A DNA stretch of 64,000 nucleotides, from the NCBI GenBank assembly GCA_964471915.1, contig CAYYID010000003.1:62001-126000 (forward strand), read 5' to 3'. Made by a program: the position numbers and the translations under genes. The DNA comes from JAIEPW01 sp964471915 (GTDB lineage Bacteria; Acidobacteriota; Terriglobia; Bryobacterales; Bryobacteraceae). A model generated the notes under the pieces. That model saw only the letters and a program-made list of their open reading frames with translations. It was not told the DNA's origin and searched no databases. The first letter of the stretch is position 1. The number at the start of each line of letters is the position of its first letter. Shown piece after piece: positions 35,209-44,291 of the stretch.

Positions 35209-35536
35209 AGGTCCCGCTGCCGAGCGAGCCGAGCGACACTTTACCCTTCATCTTCGTCGCGCTTTCGATGGTGGCGGTGTACTTCACTTCCATCTCTTCG
35301 CCAGTCGGCGCGGCCTTGAAGCCGAACACCGCCGTGTCGCCTTTCACGGTGCCGGTCACCGGATGCTCGCCGAGCTGTCCCTTGTAAGTGCCGGTAAGCG
35401 TGTCGCCCTTTTGCGTGAACGTCCACTCGGACTGCGTGGAGCCCATCTCCGACTCGACGCTGAACTTCCACTTTCCAGTAATGTCGGCCGCGAACGTGAG
35501 CGCGGCGGAGAGCAGCAAGAGACTCAGGGTCTTCAT
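35189..35536 (-). CDS. Small secreted beta-rich protein
   Basis: 115 residues from the ATG at 35536. A clean signal peptide (KTLSLLLLSAALTFAADI) is followed by a beta-rich domain with ITGKWKFSVESEMG, WTFTQKGDTLTGTYKGQLG and GEEMEVKYTATIESATKMKG. This resembles the lipocalin-like 'extracellular small beta-barrel' proteins common in acidobacteria and planctomycetes. The function is unknown. A much longer open frame upstream runs antisense to the sulfatase gene's own frame and is not coding. Confidence 0.75.
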   Translation of the reverse strand: MKTLSLLLLSAALTFAADITGKWKFSVESEMGSTQSEWTFTQKGDTLTGTYKGQLGEHPVTGTVKGDTAVFGFKAAPTGEEMEVKYTATIESATKMKGKVSLGSLGSGTFTGEKQ

Positions 35537-35568
35537 TTCTTCAGGATACTGTCCGCGGAGCGGGTGCG

Positions 35569-36771
35569 TCACCCGCGGGCTTGCCGCCACGCGTTGCATT
35601 CGCCCGTCAGGCGATCCTTGACCGTGAGATATCCCGGGTCGTCGAAACGGTTGGTGCGCTCCGCCGCGTCCGCGCGCAGATCGTAGAGTTCGCCCGTGCC
35701 CGTGGGCCGCAGGATTACCTTGAAGCGGGCATCGCGAGCCATGAAATGATCGCCGGCCGCGGCAAACACCGTGGATCGCCAGGTGATGCCGCGCTTCTTC
35801 TGTTCTTTCACGGTAACCGGCAGCGGGCGGCCGGGCAGCACCGGCGACAGGCTGCGACCCGTGGCGCCGGCGGGCGCGTCGAAACCGGCGACGTCCGCAA
35901 TCGTGGGCGCGAGGTCGAAACCGCTGGCGAGTTCGGGCGTCGTCGCCTGCACGGGCACGCGGCCCGGCCAGCTGACGATCAGCGGCACCTGTATCACGGG
36001 ATCGAGGAAGCTGGGCGGGTTCGCCGTGTTGGCGTCGGACCATAAGCCGCGGCGGCCGAGGAACGAGCCCGCGGACGCGGTGAAGACGATCATCGTCTCA
36101 AGGGCGAGGCCGCTCGAGCGAAGTTGCCGGGTGAGGGCGACGATGCCGGCGTCGGCCCACGAAAGTGTCGCCGCGGCCTGGCGCAAATGGTCGACGATGC
36201 CTTCGAAGCGCGGACGGTCCGCGCGGGAGAGCGCGGCGGCCGGCCGCTCCCAGTTCACGCTGTCGAAGCTCTCCTGAGCGAACAGCGCCAGGTGCTCGGG
36301 CGGCAGACCGGCCGGCGGATCCGCGGGATTCGGATAGCGCACCGTGAGCGCGAAGGGCTTCCCGGCTTGCTGCTGCTTCAGGAAGTCGAGCGCCTGCGCC
36401 GTGATGGCTTGCGGCGTCCCCGAGGTGCAGTTTTCGACCTTGTAGCCCTTTTGCGCGAGGCTCGCGCCGATCGCCCCGGCGTCCGGCTTGGCCGCGAGCT
36501 GGGCCGGCGTGAGCCCGCTCAGCAACGACGAGTACCCGAACGGCGCCGCGGGGCTGGCCGCGAACGCGTAGAGGAACCGGAGGCCGGCGCGCGCTAGTTC
36601 GTCGATCCCGGGCGTGCGGAACGCGCGGTTGCCGTAACAGCCCGGCATCCAGGAGCCGACGCCGTCAATGGTCAGCAGGACGATATTGGGCCGCGCGGCA
36701 GGCGCGGCGGCTTTCTTATCCTGCGCGGCCAGCGGCGCGGCGGCGAGTGAGAGGAAGTGTCTGCGATTCAT
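35569..36771 (-). CDS. Sulfatase-fold protein lacking catalytic residues
   Basis: 400 residues from the ATG at 36771, seven bases past the permease stop; an earlier ATG at 36795 would overlap it. A twin-arginine-like leader (MNRRHFLSLAAAPLAA) precedes an alkaline phosphatase/sulfatase fold: PNIVLLTIDGVG, GCYGNRAFRTPGIDELARAG and GLWSD. The expected C/S-x-P-S-R formylglycine motif reads A-P-F-G-Y in ASPAAPFGYSSLLSG. The metal-binding DH/DN after the IVFT strand is replaced by SA (IVFTASAGSF), and the paired N-terminal Asp is single. It is probably catalytically dead or acts in another way. Confidence 0.8.
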   Translation of the reverse strand: MNRRHFLSLAAAPLAAQDKKAAAPAARPNIVLLTIDGVGSWMPGCYGNRAFRTPGIDELARAGLRFLYAFAASPAAPFGYSSLLSGLTPAQLAAKPDAGAIGASLAQKGYKVENCTSGTPQAITAQALDFLKQQQAGKPFALTVRYPNPADPPAGLPPEHLALFAQESFDSVNWERPAAALSRADRPRFEGIVDHLRQAAATLSWADAGIVALTRQLRSSGLALETMIVFTASAGSFLGRRGLWSDANTANPPSFLDPVIQVPLIVSWPGRVPVQATTPELASGFDLAPTIADVAGFDAPAGATGRSLSPVLPGRPLPVTVKEQKKRGITWRSTVFAAAGDHFMARDARFKVILRPTGTGELYDLRADAAERTNRFDDPGYLTVKDRLTGECNAWRQARG

Positions 36772-36778
36772 GTCGTGT

Positions 36779-37585
36779 TCAGAGGACGTCGGCAAAGCCG
36801 CGCTTGAGGTGGCGGAAAAACAGTCCGCCGATCAGAAACATCGCGACCGCGCCGGCGGTGATCGCGGCCAGCTCCCGCCAGTCGGGCCAGGCGGCCGAAA
36901 GCAGGCGGGCGCGGTAGGCGTTCACCAGGTGCGCCATCGGGTTCAGCTTCACCACCCAGCGGAAGCGCTCCGGGATTTGCTCGGCATTGATGAAGACGGG
37001 CGTGATCCAGAACCACAGCGTCATCACCACGGTGAAGATCTGCGCGGTGTCGCGGAGGTACACCTGCAGGCTCGCGACGATCCACGCCACGCCCACGGCA
37101 AACAGCCCGGTGAGGAACATATACAGCGGCAGCCAGACCACGCCCGGCGAGGCGGAGCCTAGCACGAACAGCGTCGCCACCAGCACCAGCCCCACCGCGA
37201 TCGCGTGGTGGATTAGCGAGGAAAGAAAAATCGAGACCGGAAGGATCTCGCTGGGAAAGACCGTTTTGGTGATCAGGTTCGACTGCTCTACCAGGCACGA
37301 CGCCGAGCGCGTCGTCGTCTCCTGGAACAGCAGCCACGGCAGAAATCCGGCGAAGAGAAAGATCGGGTAATTCGACGTCAGCGACCCGGCGGGCAGCCGG
37401 TAGTCGAGGCACACCTCGAAAACGAAGGTCCAACTGGCCAGCAGCACCAGCGGATGGATGACGCCCCACAGCCACCCCGCGGCGCTGCCGACGAAGCGCT
37501 GGCGGAAGTCGCGGCGCACGAGCTGGGTGAGCAGAGCCCGCCGCTCGACCAGATTCCGCGCAAAAAAAGCTCCGGGGAGGCGCAT
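36779..37585 (-). CDS. ABC-2 type polysaccharide export permease
   Basis: 268 residues from the ATG at 37585; a GTG at 37633 would add 16 residues. A charged N-terminus (LVRRDFRQRFVGSAAGWLWGVIHPL) and six membrane helices match the TagG/Wzm permeases that move O-antigen or teichoic acid chains. YLRDTAQIFTVVMTLWFWITPVF and LNPMAHLVNAYRARLL are family hallmarks. The partner ATPase (Wzt/TagH type) is not adjacent. Confidence 0.87.
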   Translation of the reverse strand: MRLPGAFFARNLVERRALLTQLVRRDFRQRFVGSAAGWLWGVIHPLVLLASWTFVFEVCLDYRLPAGSLTSNYPIFLFAGFLPWLLFQETTTRSASCLVEQSNLITKTVFPSEILPVSIFLSSLIHHAIAVGLVLVATLFVLGSASPGVVWLPLYMFLTGLFAVGVAWIVASLQVYLRDTAQIFTVVMTLWFWITPVFINAEQIPERFRWVVKLNPMAHLVNAYRARLLSAAWPDWRELAAITAGAVAMFLIGGLFFRHLKRGFADVL

Positions 37586-37645
37586 GGGTGGAATCTCTAT
37601 CTTAACTTGCGGCTGGATTCCGCGATCTGCCACACTTGGGGAGAC

Positions 37646-38377
37646 ATGCGCGCAATGGCCGTCGCACTGGCGCTCCTGCCGTTGCCGATGCTCGCGGCGG
37701 ACCCGGCCGGGTTCGGCAAGTTCGTCTTCGCCGTGGAATGGCGGCTGATCCGCGCGGGGACGGTGCGCGTGCAGGTGGAGCCGGTTCCCGACTCGAACAA
37801 GGGCCGCGCGCTGGTCTATGCCGAATCACAAGGGCTGGTGGCGGCGCTCTACAAGCTCCTCGACCAATACCAGGCGGACTACACGGACGGCTGTCAGGTT
37901 TCGAGCGTTCTCAACGCACTCGAAGGGCGCCGGCACCGCGAGACCCGCATCACGATCGACGCGGCGCGCAAGCGCGCCGCCTACGTCGAAAAGGACCTCA
38001 AGAACAATTCCACGGTGAAGGCGCAGGAAATCGACGTGGCGGCGTGCGTCCACGACATCCCCGGCGCGTTGATGAAGCTGCGGACCACGAAGATCGAGAC
38101 CGGCAAGACCGCGGAGATCCCCGTGACCGACGGCAAGAAGTTCGCGCGAGTCCGGGTCACTGCGCAGGAGAAGGTCCCAGTGAAGACGCCCGGCGCGGGT
38201 CTGGTGAACGCGATTCGCCACGAGGTGTTCCTCTTTGACGGCGTCATCTACCAGCGCAACGCGCGGCTGGATGTCTGGATCTCTGACGACGAGCGCCGCC
38301 TGCCCGTGCAGATCCGCGTGCGGACGCAGTTTCCGATCGGTACTATCACGCTGACTCTGGAGAAGGAAGAGAAATGA
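37646..38377 (+). CDS. DUF3108-like secreted protein
   Basis: 243 residues from the ATG at 37646. A signal peptide (MAVALALLPLPMLAADP) leads into a beta-rich domain with FVFAVEWRLIRAGTVRVQVE and RRLPVQIRVRTQFPIGTITLTLE. Together these resemble DUF3108 periplasmic proteins. The function is unknown. The stop overlaps the ATG of the SGNH hydrolase gene (ATGA), so the pair is probably co-translated. Confidence 0.78.
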   Translation: MRAMAVALALLPLPMLAADPAGFGKFVFAVEWRLIRAGTVRVQVEPVPDSNKGRALVYAESQGLVAALYKLLDQYQADYTDGCQVSSVLNALEGRRHRETRITIDAARKRAAYVEKDLKNNSTVKAQEIDVAACVHDIPGALMKLRTTKIETGKTAEIPVTDGKKFARVRVTAQEKVPVKTPGAGLVNAIRHEVFLFDGVIYQRNARLDVWISDDERRLPVQIRVRTQFPIGTITLTLEKEEK

Positions 38378-39444
38378 GACTGACCCTGAGTCTCGCGGCC
38401 GCGCTGGCCGTGTTCGCGCAGACGGTCCCGGACGGAGTGCTGCCCGCCGCGGAGCTGGACCGCCTGGCGGTGGCCGCGGCGCAGCTGATGGAATCCACCG
38501 CCGCGGCGGTGCCGGACCTGCCGCGCGCCGCGGCCCCGTTGGTGACCAACGCCCGGCAAGCGCGCGAGGATCTGCGGCGCCGGTCCACCAGCGCGCCGGC
38601 GGCCCGGGCGCTGGCCGGCGCGGTTCGCGCTTACCTCGCGGTGGCGGACGCCACACCCAAGCCGCGACCGTTTCCGGAAGAGGCGCGCAAGCAGTTCGCC
38701 GAGTTGCGCGGTGTGTCCCAGCGGCTGGACGAGCACTTCGACGCGCTGGTGGACCTGAAAGAAGCCAACGAGCGCCCCGCGGATCCGGACGGCTTCGGAC
38801 GCTACCGCGAAGCGAACCAAAAGCTCGCCCCGCCGTCGGCCGCGAATCCGCGCGTCGTATTCTTCGGCGACTCCATCACCGACTACTGGCGTCTGAACGA
38901 GTACTTCCCGGGAAGGGACTTCGTGAATCGCGGCATCGCCGGCCAGGTGACCGGCCAGATGCTGGGGCGCTACTACGCCGACGCCGTGCGCCTCAAGCCC
39001 GGCGCCATCCTGCTGCTCGCGGGAACGAACGATCTGGCGCGGGGCACGCCGCTGGCGGTGATCACGGATCACATCGTCATGATGGCCGACCTGGCGCGGG
39101 CCAGCGGCGTCCCCTTGATCCTGGCGAGCGTGCTTCCCGTGAGCGACTACCATGCGCCGAAGAACCCGCTGTTCGAGCGCACGCCGCTGCGGCCGCCCGG
39201 CTCCATCAAGGCGCTGAACGACTGGCTGCGCCAGTTCGCGCAGCAGCGCGGCTACGCCTACGCCGACTATTTCGCCGCGCTCGTGGACCCGTCGGGCCGG
39301 CTGAAAGAGGACTGCGCCGACGACGGCTTGCATCCGAACGCGCTCGGCTACCGCCTCATGGCGCCTGTCGCGTTGCAGGCGATCGACCGAGCATTGCCTC
39401 CGGTGCAACAAAAAGGTAAGAAGAGCCGTCAGAATGAGAAGTAG
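38374..39444 (+). CDS. SGNH/GDSL-family hydrolase, secreted
   Basis: 356 residues. Signal peptide (LTLSLAAALAVFAQ), a helical N-terminal ~150 residues, then the esterase domain: VVFFGDSITDYW (block I nucleophile Ser), NRGIAGQ (block II Gly), LLLAGTNDLARG (block III Asn) and DDGLHPNALGYRL (block V Asp and His). All catalytic residues are present. Such enzymes remove acyl groups from sugars or lipids; the substrate is unknown. It lies between the DUF3108 gene (4-base overlap) and a gene beginning immediately after its stop. Confidence 0.9.
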   Translation: MRLTLSLAAALAVFAQTVPDGVLPAAELDRLAVAAAQLMESTAAAVPDLPRAAAPLVTNARQAREDLRRRSTSAPAARALAGAVRAYLAVADATPKPRPFPEEARKQFAELRGVSQRLDEHFDALVDLKEANERPADPDGFGRYREANQKLAPPSAANPRVVFFGDSITDYWRLNEYFPGRDFVNRGIAGQVTGQMLGRYYADAVRLKPGAILLLAGTNDLARGTPLAVITDHIVMMADLARASGVPLILASVLPVSDYHAPKNPLFERTPLRPPGSIKALNDWLRQFAQQRGYAYADYFAALVDPSGRLKEDCADDGLHPNALGYRLMAPVALQAIDRALPPVQQKGKKSRQNEK

Positions 39445-40542
39445 ATGCGTTTCTTTCTCTCCTTCGCGTTGCTGGCGGCGCTGGCCGCGGCCCAAGTCCG
39501 CCTTACCGTGGACCAGTTGCGGACCTTCATCCGTTCCAGCGTGCAGTTGAAGCATGAGGACCGCCGGGTGGCCGACTACCTGAAGCGCGTCCAGATGTCC
39601 GAACGCCTGGAGGACGCCGATGTCGAGGAACTGCTGGGCTTCGGAGCGGGTCCGAAGACCGTCGACGCCCTCAAGACCCTGAGCACGGCGTCGGCCAGTC
39701 TGCCGCCTCCCGGTCCGCGGGTTCCCCAGAACCCCGCGCCGGTGGTCACGATCCCGCCGCCTGGCGAGCAGGAAAAGAACGACGTACTCGGCGCGGCCCG
39801 TGACTATGCCTTGAACTATACGCGCTCTCTGCCGGACTTCCTGTGCATCCAGGTGACGCGCCGGTACCTGGATCCCTCGGGGCTCGAGTTCTGGCAGCGG
39901 CAGGACGTGATTACGGAGCGGTTGAGCTTCTCGGAAGGCCGCGAGAAATACGACGTCGTGCTGGTGAACGGATCACCGGTGATGAATCTCTCGCATGAGC
40001 AACTCGGCGGCACCACTTCCTCCGGAGAATTCGGCACGCTGCTCAAGGAAGTCTTCGATCCCGAGACCGGCACGGAGTTCTCCTGGGAGCGCTGGGCGAC
40101 TTTGCGGGGGCAGCGGACGCACGTCTATGCCTTCCGGGTGTTGCAAAGCCGGTCGAAGTACTCGATCCGAGTGGGCAACCAGGCGCCGATCATCGCGGGC
40201 TACCGCGGACTCGTGTACGTGGAGCGCAGTTCCCGGCAGGTAACGCGGCTGGTGCTGCAGACCGAGGGGTTGCCGCCCACGTTCCCGATTCAGGAGGTCC
40301 GGTCGGACCTGAACTACGATTACGCCGAGATTGCCGGACGGAAGTATTTGCTGCCGCTGAAGGCCGAAGTCCGGGCGCGCGAGGGCAAGCTGCTGACGAG
40401 GAATGAAGTCGAGTTCCGGTCCTATCGCAAATTCGGCACGGAGACGTCCATCACGTTCGAGCCCGAGCCCTTGCCCGACGAAGTGACGAAGGAACAACCG
40501 GAGGCTGCGAAACCGAAGCCCCCGGCCGTCACGAAGAAGTAA
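39445..40542 (+). CDS. Uncharacterised secreted protein
   Basis: 365 residues with a signal peptide (RFFLSFALLAALAAAQ). A helical segment to about residue 85 is followed by a Pro-rich linker and a beta-rich domain starting NDVLGAARDYALNYTRSLPD. That domain includes DFLCIQVTRRYLD and LNYDYAEIAGRKYLLPLKAE, which resembles outer-membrane-lipoprotein-sorting-like folds. The tail is Pro/Lys-rich. I do not recognise a named family; similar proteins are frequent in acidobacteria. Zero-base spacing after the SGNH hydrolase suggests a shared envelope task. Confidence 0.7.
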   Translation: MRFFLSFALLAALAAAQVRLTVDQLRTFIRSSVQLKHEDRRVADYLKRVQMSERLEDADVEELLGFGAGPKTVDALKTLSTASASLPPPGPRVPQNPAPVVTIPPPGEQEKNDVLGAARDYALNYTRSLPDFLCIQVTRRYLDPSGLEFWQRQDVITERLSFSEGREKYDVVLVNGSPVMNLSHEQLGGTTSSGEFGTLLKEVFDPETGTEFSWERWATLRGQRTHVYAFRVLQSRSKYSIRVGNQAPIIAGYRGLVYVERSSRQVTRLVLQTEGLPPTFPIQEVRSDLNYDYAEIAGRKYLLPLKAEVRAREGKLLTRNEVEFRSYRKFGTETSITFEPEPLPDEVTKEQPEAAKPKPPAVTKK

Positions 40543-40553
40543 GTCGCGCCCGC

Positions 40554-43424
40554 TTACGGCGCGCCGAAGATCGCCCGCATGATCAACACCGACATCTCAC
40601 CCCGGGTGACGATGTTCTCCGGGCAGTACTGCGTGGCGCTGCAACCGTTCCAGAACCCGAGCTCCTTCATCTTCTGCACGAACCGGAAGTAGATGCTCGT
40701 GTCCGGCACGTCGGTGAAGTAGGGCACCGGGTTGTGGGTGAAGGTGGTCAGGTTATTCGCCTTCATCCAAGAGGCGATCATGAACACGGCCATCTGTTCG
40801 TGCTTGATGCCGTCGTTGGAGCAGTAGAGAGGCGGCGTCACCGAACAGCCCGCGGTGATGCCGATGTCCCGGATCCGCTGCACGAACGGGAAGAATCCGC
40901 TGTTGGCGGGCATGTCGTTGAAGTACGGCACCGGGTTGTAGTCGAGCGGCGTCCCCAGCACTTTATTCAGCGAGGCCACGATGAACACCGCCATCTGCGC
41001 GCGCGTTACCGGGTTCTGCGGGCAGTAGAGGAACGGCGTCAGCGAACAGCCCGCCGTGATGTTGTTGAAGTACATCAGCGAGACGTAGTCGAAATAGGGA
41101 TTGGACGACGGCACGTCCTCGAACACGGGCGCGGCCGTATTGCCCGCCTGCATCACGCGCAGGTTCAAGCCGCCGACGGTCACCAGCGCAAGCCGCGCGG
41201 GACCGGAGTTGGCGGCGACGGTGATCGTGAAAGAGCCGTTACCGTTCCCGGAAGCCGGATTGAGCGTCACCCAGGCGGAGTCGTTCGTGACCGTCCACGC
41301 ACAACCGCCCGGGGCGGAGACGTTGATGATCACCGAGCCGCCCGCGGTCTGGAAGAACTTCGGCCCCGTGTTGAGCGAGGTCGCGCACGTGGTGACCGTC
41401 GAGAACGACCAGATCGGTGTGGTGAGCGTCCCGCCCGGCACTACGGCTTCGACCCTCCAGTAGTATGTCGTGCTGCCGTTGAGCGCCATCGGCTCCAGGA
41501 ACGTGGTGGTGACAGTGCGATAGGAGGCCGGGTTCAGGGCGTCGGTGCCCAGGTACACGTTGTACGCGGTCGCCCCGCCCACGGGATTCCAACTCAGCCG
41601 GGGACGCAGCGGCTGGTTCGTGGCGCCGCTGGCGGGGGCGATCAAGCTGAAGGTGGCGCTGACGGTGATCGAAAGCGCCTGGGTGGCTGTCACGGCGGCG
41701 GCATCGGTCACCCGCATGGTGAAGTTGAAGGTTCCACCCGCCGTAGGCGATCCGGTGATCGCTCCGGTGGACGCGTTTAGGGTCAACCCCGGGGGCAGGC
41801 TGCCGCTTTGCAGGTCGAAAGCATAGAGAGGGACGCCACCCCGCGCTACCACGGTCTGCTGGTACGCCACACCCGCCGTACCGCCCGGCAGCGAGGTCGT
41901 TTCGAAACCGAGCGAGCCCAGATTCAGAGCCACCGAGGCAGCCGGAGGCGCGAAGCGGGGCGTGGGAAGATCCGCGTCGAAGCTCGAGCGGGACACCCCG
42001 AATGAGGACGGGTAGGGGGCCATGCCGGTAAAGACCGTGGGCGCCTGGGCCGGGTTCGCGCCCGCCGCCTGAACGCGGGTCAGAGTGAGCGGAACGTTCA
42101 GGTCCTCGAGCACCGTCGGCTCCGCGTACACGATCTCGTACACCACCAGGGCCGCGCCGCCGCTAACCGCGATATCCGCAAGCGTAGCCGTGCTGCGATT
42201 CGTCGAAACCGTGCCGCCAATTCCGAAGGTATCCGTGCCGGTCACCAACTGCGCGATCCCGCTGGGAGTCGCGGACCCGGCCTGCACCAGGCGCACCGAT
42301 ACGGGCGCCTTCAGCGTGTAGCCGCTCACCAGATTGGTGATCGCAAAGGCCACCCGCCCCGACTGCGTCACCGTCCCGGCCTGCGTGACGTTGAGATTGC
42401 TGTTCGAGGCGAACGTTCCGCCCCCGGTGACGTTTCCCAGGGCGAAGGTCAAGCCGTTCGGGGGCGCGGGGCTCCCGTTCGGATTTCCTCCCGGCGGCGT
42501 AGGCCGTCCGGCCGAATTGAAGGCTTCCTCGGAGTAGTACGTGGCGCCGGGGACATTCTGTCCGTACAGCGTGGTCATATCGACGCCGAAGTCGCCACCG
42601 TTCAGGCTCGGCGGATTGCGGAAAAACGAGGCGAAGTTACGGGGGCGGAACGCGTTCGCATAGCCTTCCCGGACCCGGATCGTGTTCACGCCGCCGCTCG
42701 CCGAGTTCACCGGGTTCAGCGCGGCCGTGGATTGATTAGCAACGGTAACGGTGGCGCTAGGAGTAAAGCTGGCGAAGCTTCCGCCGACGGTCGCGGTGAC
42801 CGCGTTGCCGCCGATGCCGAATACGGCCGGCGCCGATGCCCGCAACCCGGTGATCCGGAACCGGCGCGTGGTGCTGTTACCCGGCGGGTCGATCGGCACG
42901 TTCGGGAAAACCAGCAGGTTCGTGGACGCCACGCGACCTTGAAACACGTTCGGACGTCCCGTGCCGTAAGTCGCGGCCAGGCCAGGCGTGCCGTCGTAAG
43001 TCTGGGCGGGATTGCCGGTGCTCAGGATACTGCATTGTCCGGGCGCCTGCCCGGTGGGACCGCCGTTGCCGGCGCTGTCGTCGGGCGCAAGCGGCGCGCC
43101 GCAGTTCAGCATCGGCCGCGTGGGATTCACCGTCGAGTTCGGCTCGTCTACAATCAGCAGCGTTTCACTAACGATGTCCGCGGCTACCAGCCGGCTCGAG
43201 ACGGTGGTATTGACGAGTGCCGTCACCGTGAACCGGGGCACCGCGACACCCGCTGCGGTCGGTGTACCGCCCGTGCAGGTCAGGACCACGTCCGAAGCGA
43301 GTTCGGTATACCCCGAGGACCGGATGGTGGCAGGTGTTCCCGCGCTGACGGCGCAGGACATCTGTTGGCCGAGCGCTGGAATCCCGCCGCAAAGGAAAGA
43401 AAACAAGACGGCTTTGCGTCGCAT
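40554..43424 (-). CDS. Large secreted multidomain protein with BACON, Ig-like and three SLH domains
   Basis: 956 residues. Signal peptide (LFSFLCGGIPALGQ). The first ~490 residues are beta-rich and not recognised. Then come a He_PIG putative-Ig domain (LPPGLTLNASTGAITGSP), an FN3-like domain (LRPRLSWNPVGGATAYNVYLG), a BACON domain (CAWTVTNDSAWVTLNPASG), and three S-layer homology repeats, each with PYFD/PYFN ... GITAGCS-type cores and ALYCP/YCPEN, ending VTRGEMSVLIMRAIFG. SLH repeats usually anchor proteins to cell-wall polymers or S-layers. A surface adhesin or structural role is inferred; no enzyme domain is visible. Confidence 0.82.
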   Translation of the reverse strand: MRRKAVLFSFLCGGIPALGQQMSCAVSAGTPATIRSSGYTELASDVVLTCTGGTPTAAGVAVPRFTVTALVNTTVSSRLVAADIVSETLLIVDEPNSTVNPTRPMLNCGAPLAPDDSAGNGGPTGQAPGQCSILSTGNPAQTYDGTPGLAATYGTGRPNVFQGRVASTNLLVFPNVPIDPPGNSTTRRFRITGLRASAPAVFGIGGNAVTATVGGSFASFTPSATVTVANQSTAALNPVNSASGGVNTIRVREGYANAFRPRNFASFFRNPPSLNGGDFGVDMTTLYGQNVPGATYYSEEAFNSAGRPTPPGGNPNGSPAPPNGLTFALGNVTGGGTFASNSNLNVTQAGTVTQSGRVAFAITNLVSGYTLKAPVSVRLVQAGSATPSGIAQLVTGTDTFGIGGTVSTNRSTATLADIAVSGGAALVVYEIVYAEPTVLEDLNVPLTLTRVQAAGANPAQAPTVFTGMAPYPSSFGVSRSSFDADLPTPRFAPPAASVALNLGSLGFETTSLPGGTAGVAYQQTVVARGGVPLYAFDLQSGSLPPGLTLNASTGAITGSPTAGGTFNFTMRVTDAAAVTATQALSITVSATFSLIAPASGATNQPLRPRLSWNPVGGATAYNVYLGTDALNPASYRTVTTTFLEPMALNGSTTYYWRVEAVVPGGTLTTPIWSFSTVTTCATSLNTGPKFFQTAGGSVIINVSAPGGCAWTVTNDSAWVTLNPASGNGNGSFTITVAANSGPARLALVTVGGLNLRVMQAGNTAAPVFEDVPSSNPYFDYVSLMYFNNITAGCSLTPFLYCPQNPVTRAQMAVFIVASLNKVLGTPLDYNPVPYFNDMPANSGFFPFVQRIRDIGITAGCSVTPPLYCSNDGIKHEQMAVFMIASWMKANNLTTFTHNPVPYFTDVPDTSIYFRFVQKMKELGFWNGCSATQYCPENIVTRGEMSVLIMRAIFGAP

Positions 43425-43498
43425 GGCTCAACATAGCGGGTTCTCACCCAGCGCGTCAATCGCACGAAGGAACCAGGGGGATCCTGGAACTACTGGTA

Positions 43499-44275
43499 CT
43501 AGTGATTACCGGCGGACCTCGCCGGCTTCTCCCCGCCCTCGTCGGGATCCTCGACTCGCTTGTTCATGTATTTGACAATAATCGAGATACGTCGATTCGA
43601 CGGATCCTCGGGACGCGCTGGATTGCGGAGCTGCCGGTCCGCGAAACCGCGGACCTGCTGGATCTGGTCGGGCCGCAGCCCCCGGCTATCCATCAGCCGG
43701 CGCGCTGCGTTGGCCCGATCCGCGGATAACTCCCAGTTCGTGTAGGAAGGGTCCTTGAACGGCTTGGCGTCCGTATGCCCCTCGAGCAGCAGGTGGTTCG
43801 GCATCTTGCCGAGTTCGTCCGAGAGCAACTGGATAAACTCGACGCCGGCGGCGCTCGGCTTTGCCGAGCCGGAGTCGAAAAAGACGCCGCTTTCGTTCTC
43901 CGACATTTCGATCCGCAGTCCCTCGCCGGTGACGCTCATCCGGATGTGGTCTTTGAGCTTCTCGAGGCTGGGCGCTTTCTTAATGGACTGTTCCAGCTTG
44001 TCCTTGAGCTGCGTCAAATCGCTCTTCGAGAGGTTGAGGCTCTCGCCGCTGCCCGCGGCCGCGGAACCGGACAGCTTGCCGACACCCGTAGGATCGGTGA
44101 AGTAAATCGAGATCGCCTTCTTCACCTCCTGATTGGCGTTCATCAGCCAGAGCACGATGAAGAGCGCCATCATCGCTGTGACGAAATCGGCGTAGGCCAC
44201 CTTCCAGGCCCCGCCATGGTGGGCCTGATGGCTGACCTTTTTCTTGATGAGGGGGGGCGGGCCGTTGTCGGTCAT
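43499..44275 (-). CDS. motB: Flagellar motor stator protein MotB
   Basis: 258 residues from the ATG at 44275. A single N-terminal helix holds the proton-binding Asp30 (WKVAYADFVTAMMALFIVLWLM). A plug/linker follows, then a C-terminal OmpA-type peptidoglycan-binding domain (LLLEGHTDAKPF, ELSADRANAARRLMDSRG, NRRISIIVK). It pairs with MotA, encoded 16 bases upstream on the same strand. No other motility gene is in the window. Confidence 0.93.
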   Translation of the reverse strand: MTDNGPPPLIKKKVSHQAHHGGAWKVAYADFVTAMMALFIVLWLMNANQEVKKAISIYFTDPTGVGKLSGSAAAGSGESLNLSKSDLTQLKDKLEQSIKKAPSLEKLKDHIRMSVTGEGLRIEMSENESGVFFDSGSAKPSAAGVEFIQLLSDELGKMPNHLLLEGHTDAKPFKDPSYTNWELSADRANAARRLMDSRGLRPDQIQQVRGFADRQLRNPARPEDPSNRRISIIVKYMNKRVEDPDEGGEKPARSAGNH

Positions 44276-44291
44276 CAAGGTCCTTCCCTCC

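Noticed and set aside
35537..36043. Long N-terminal extension of the small secreted protein at 35536
   Set aside because: It lies in an alternative frame of the sulfatase-fold gene; the signal peptide begins exactly at the ATG at 35536.
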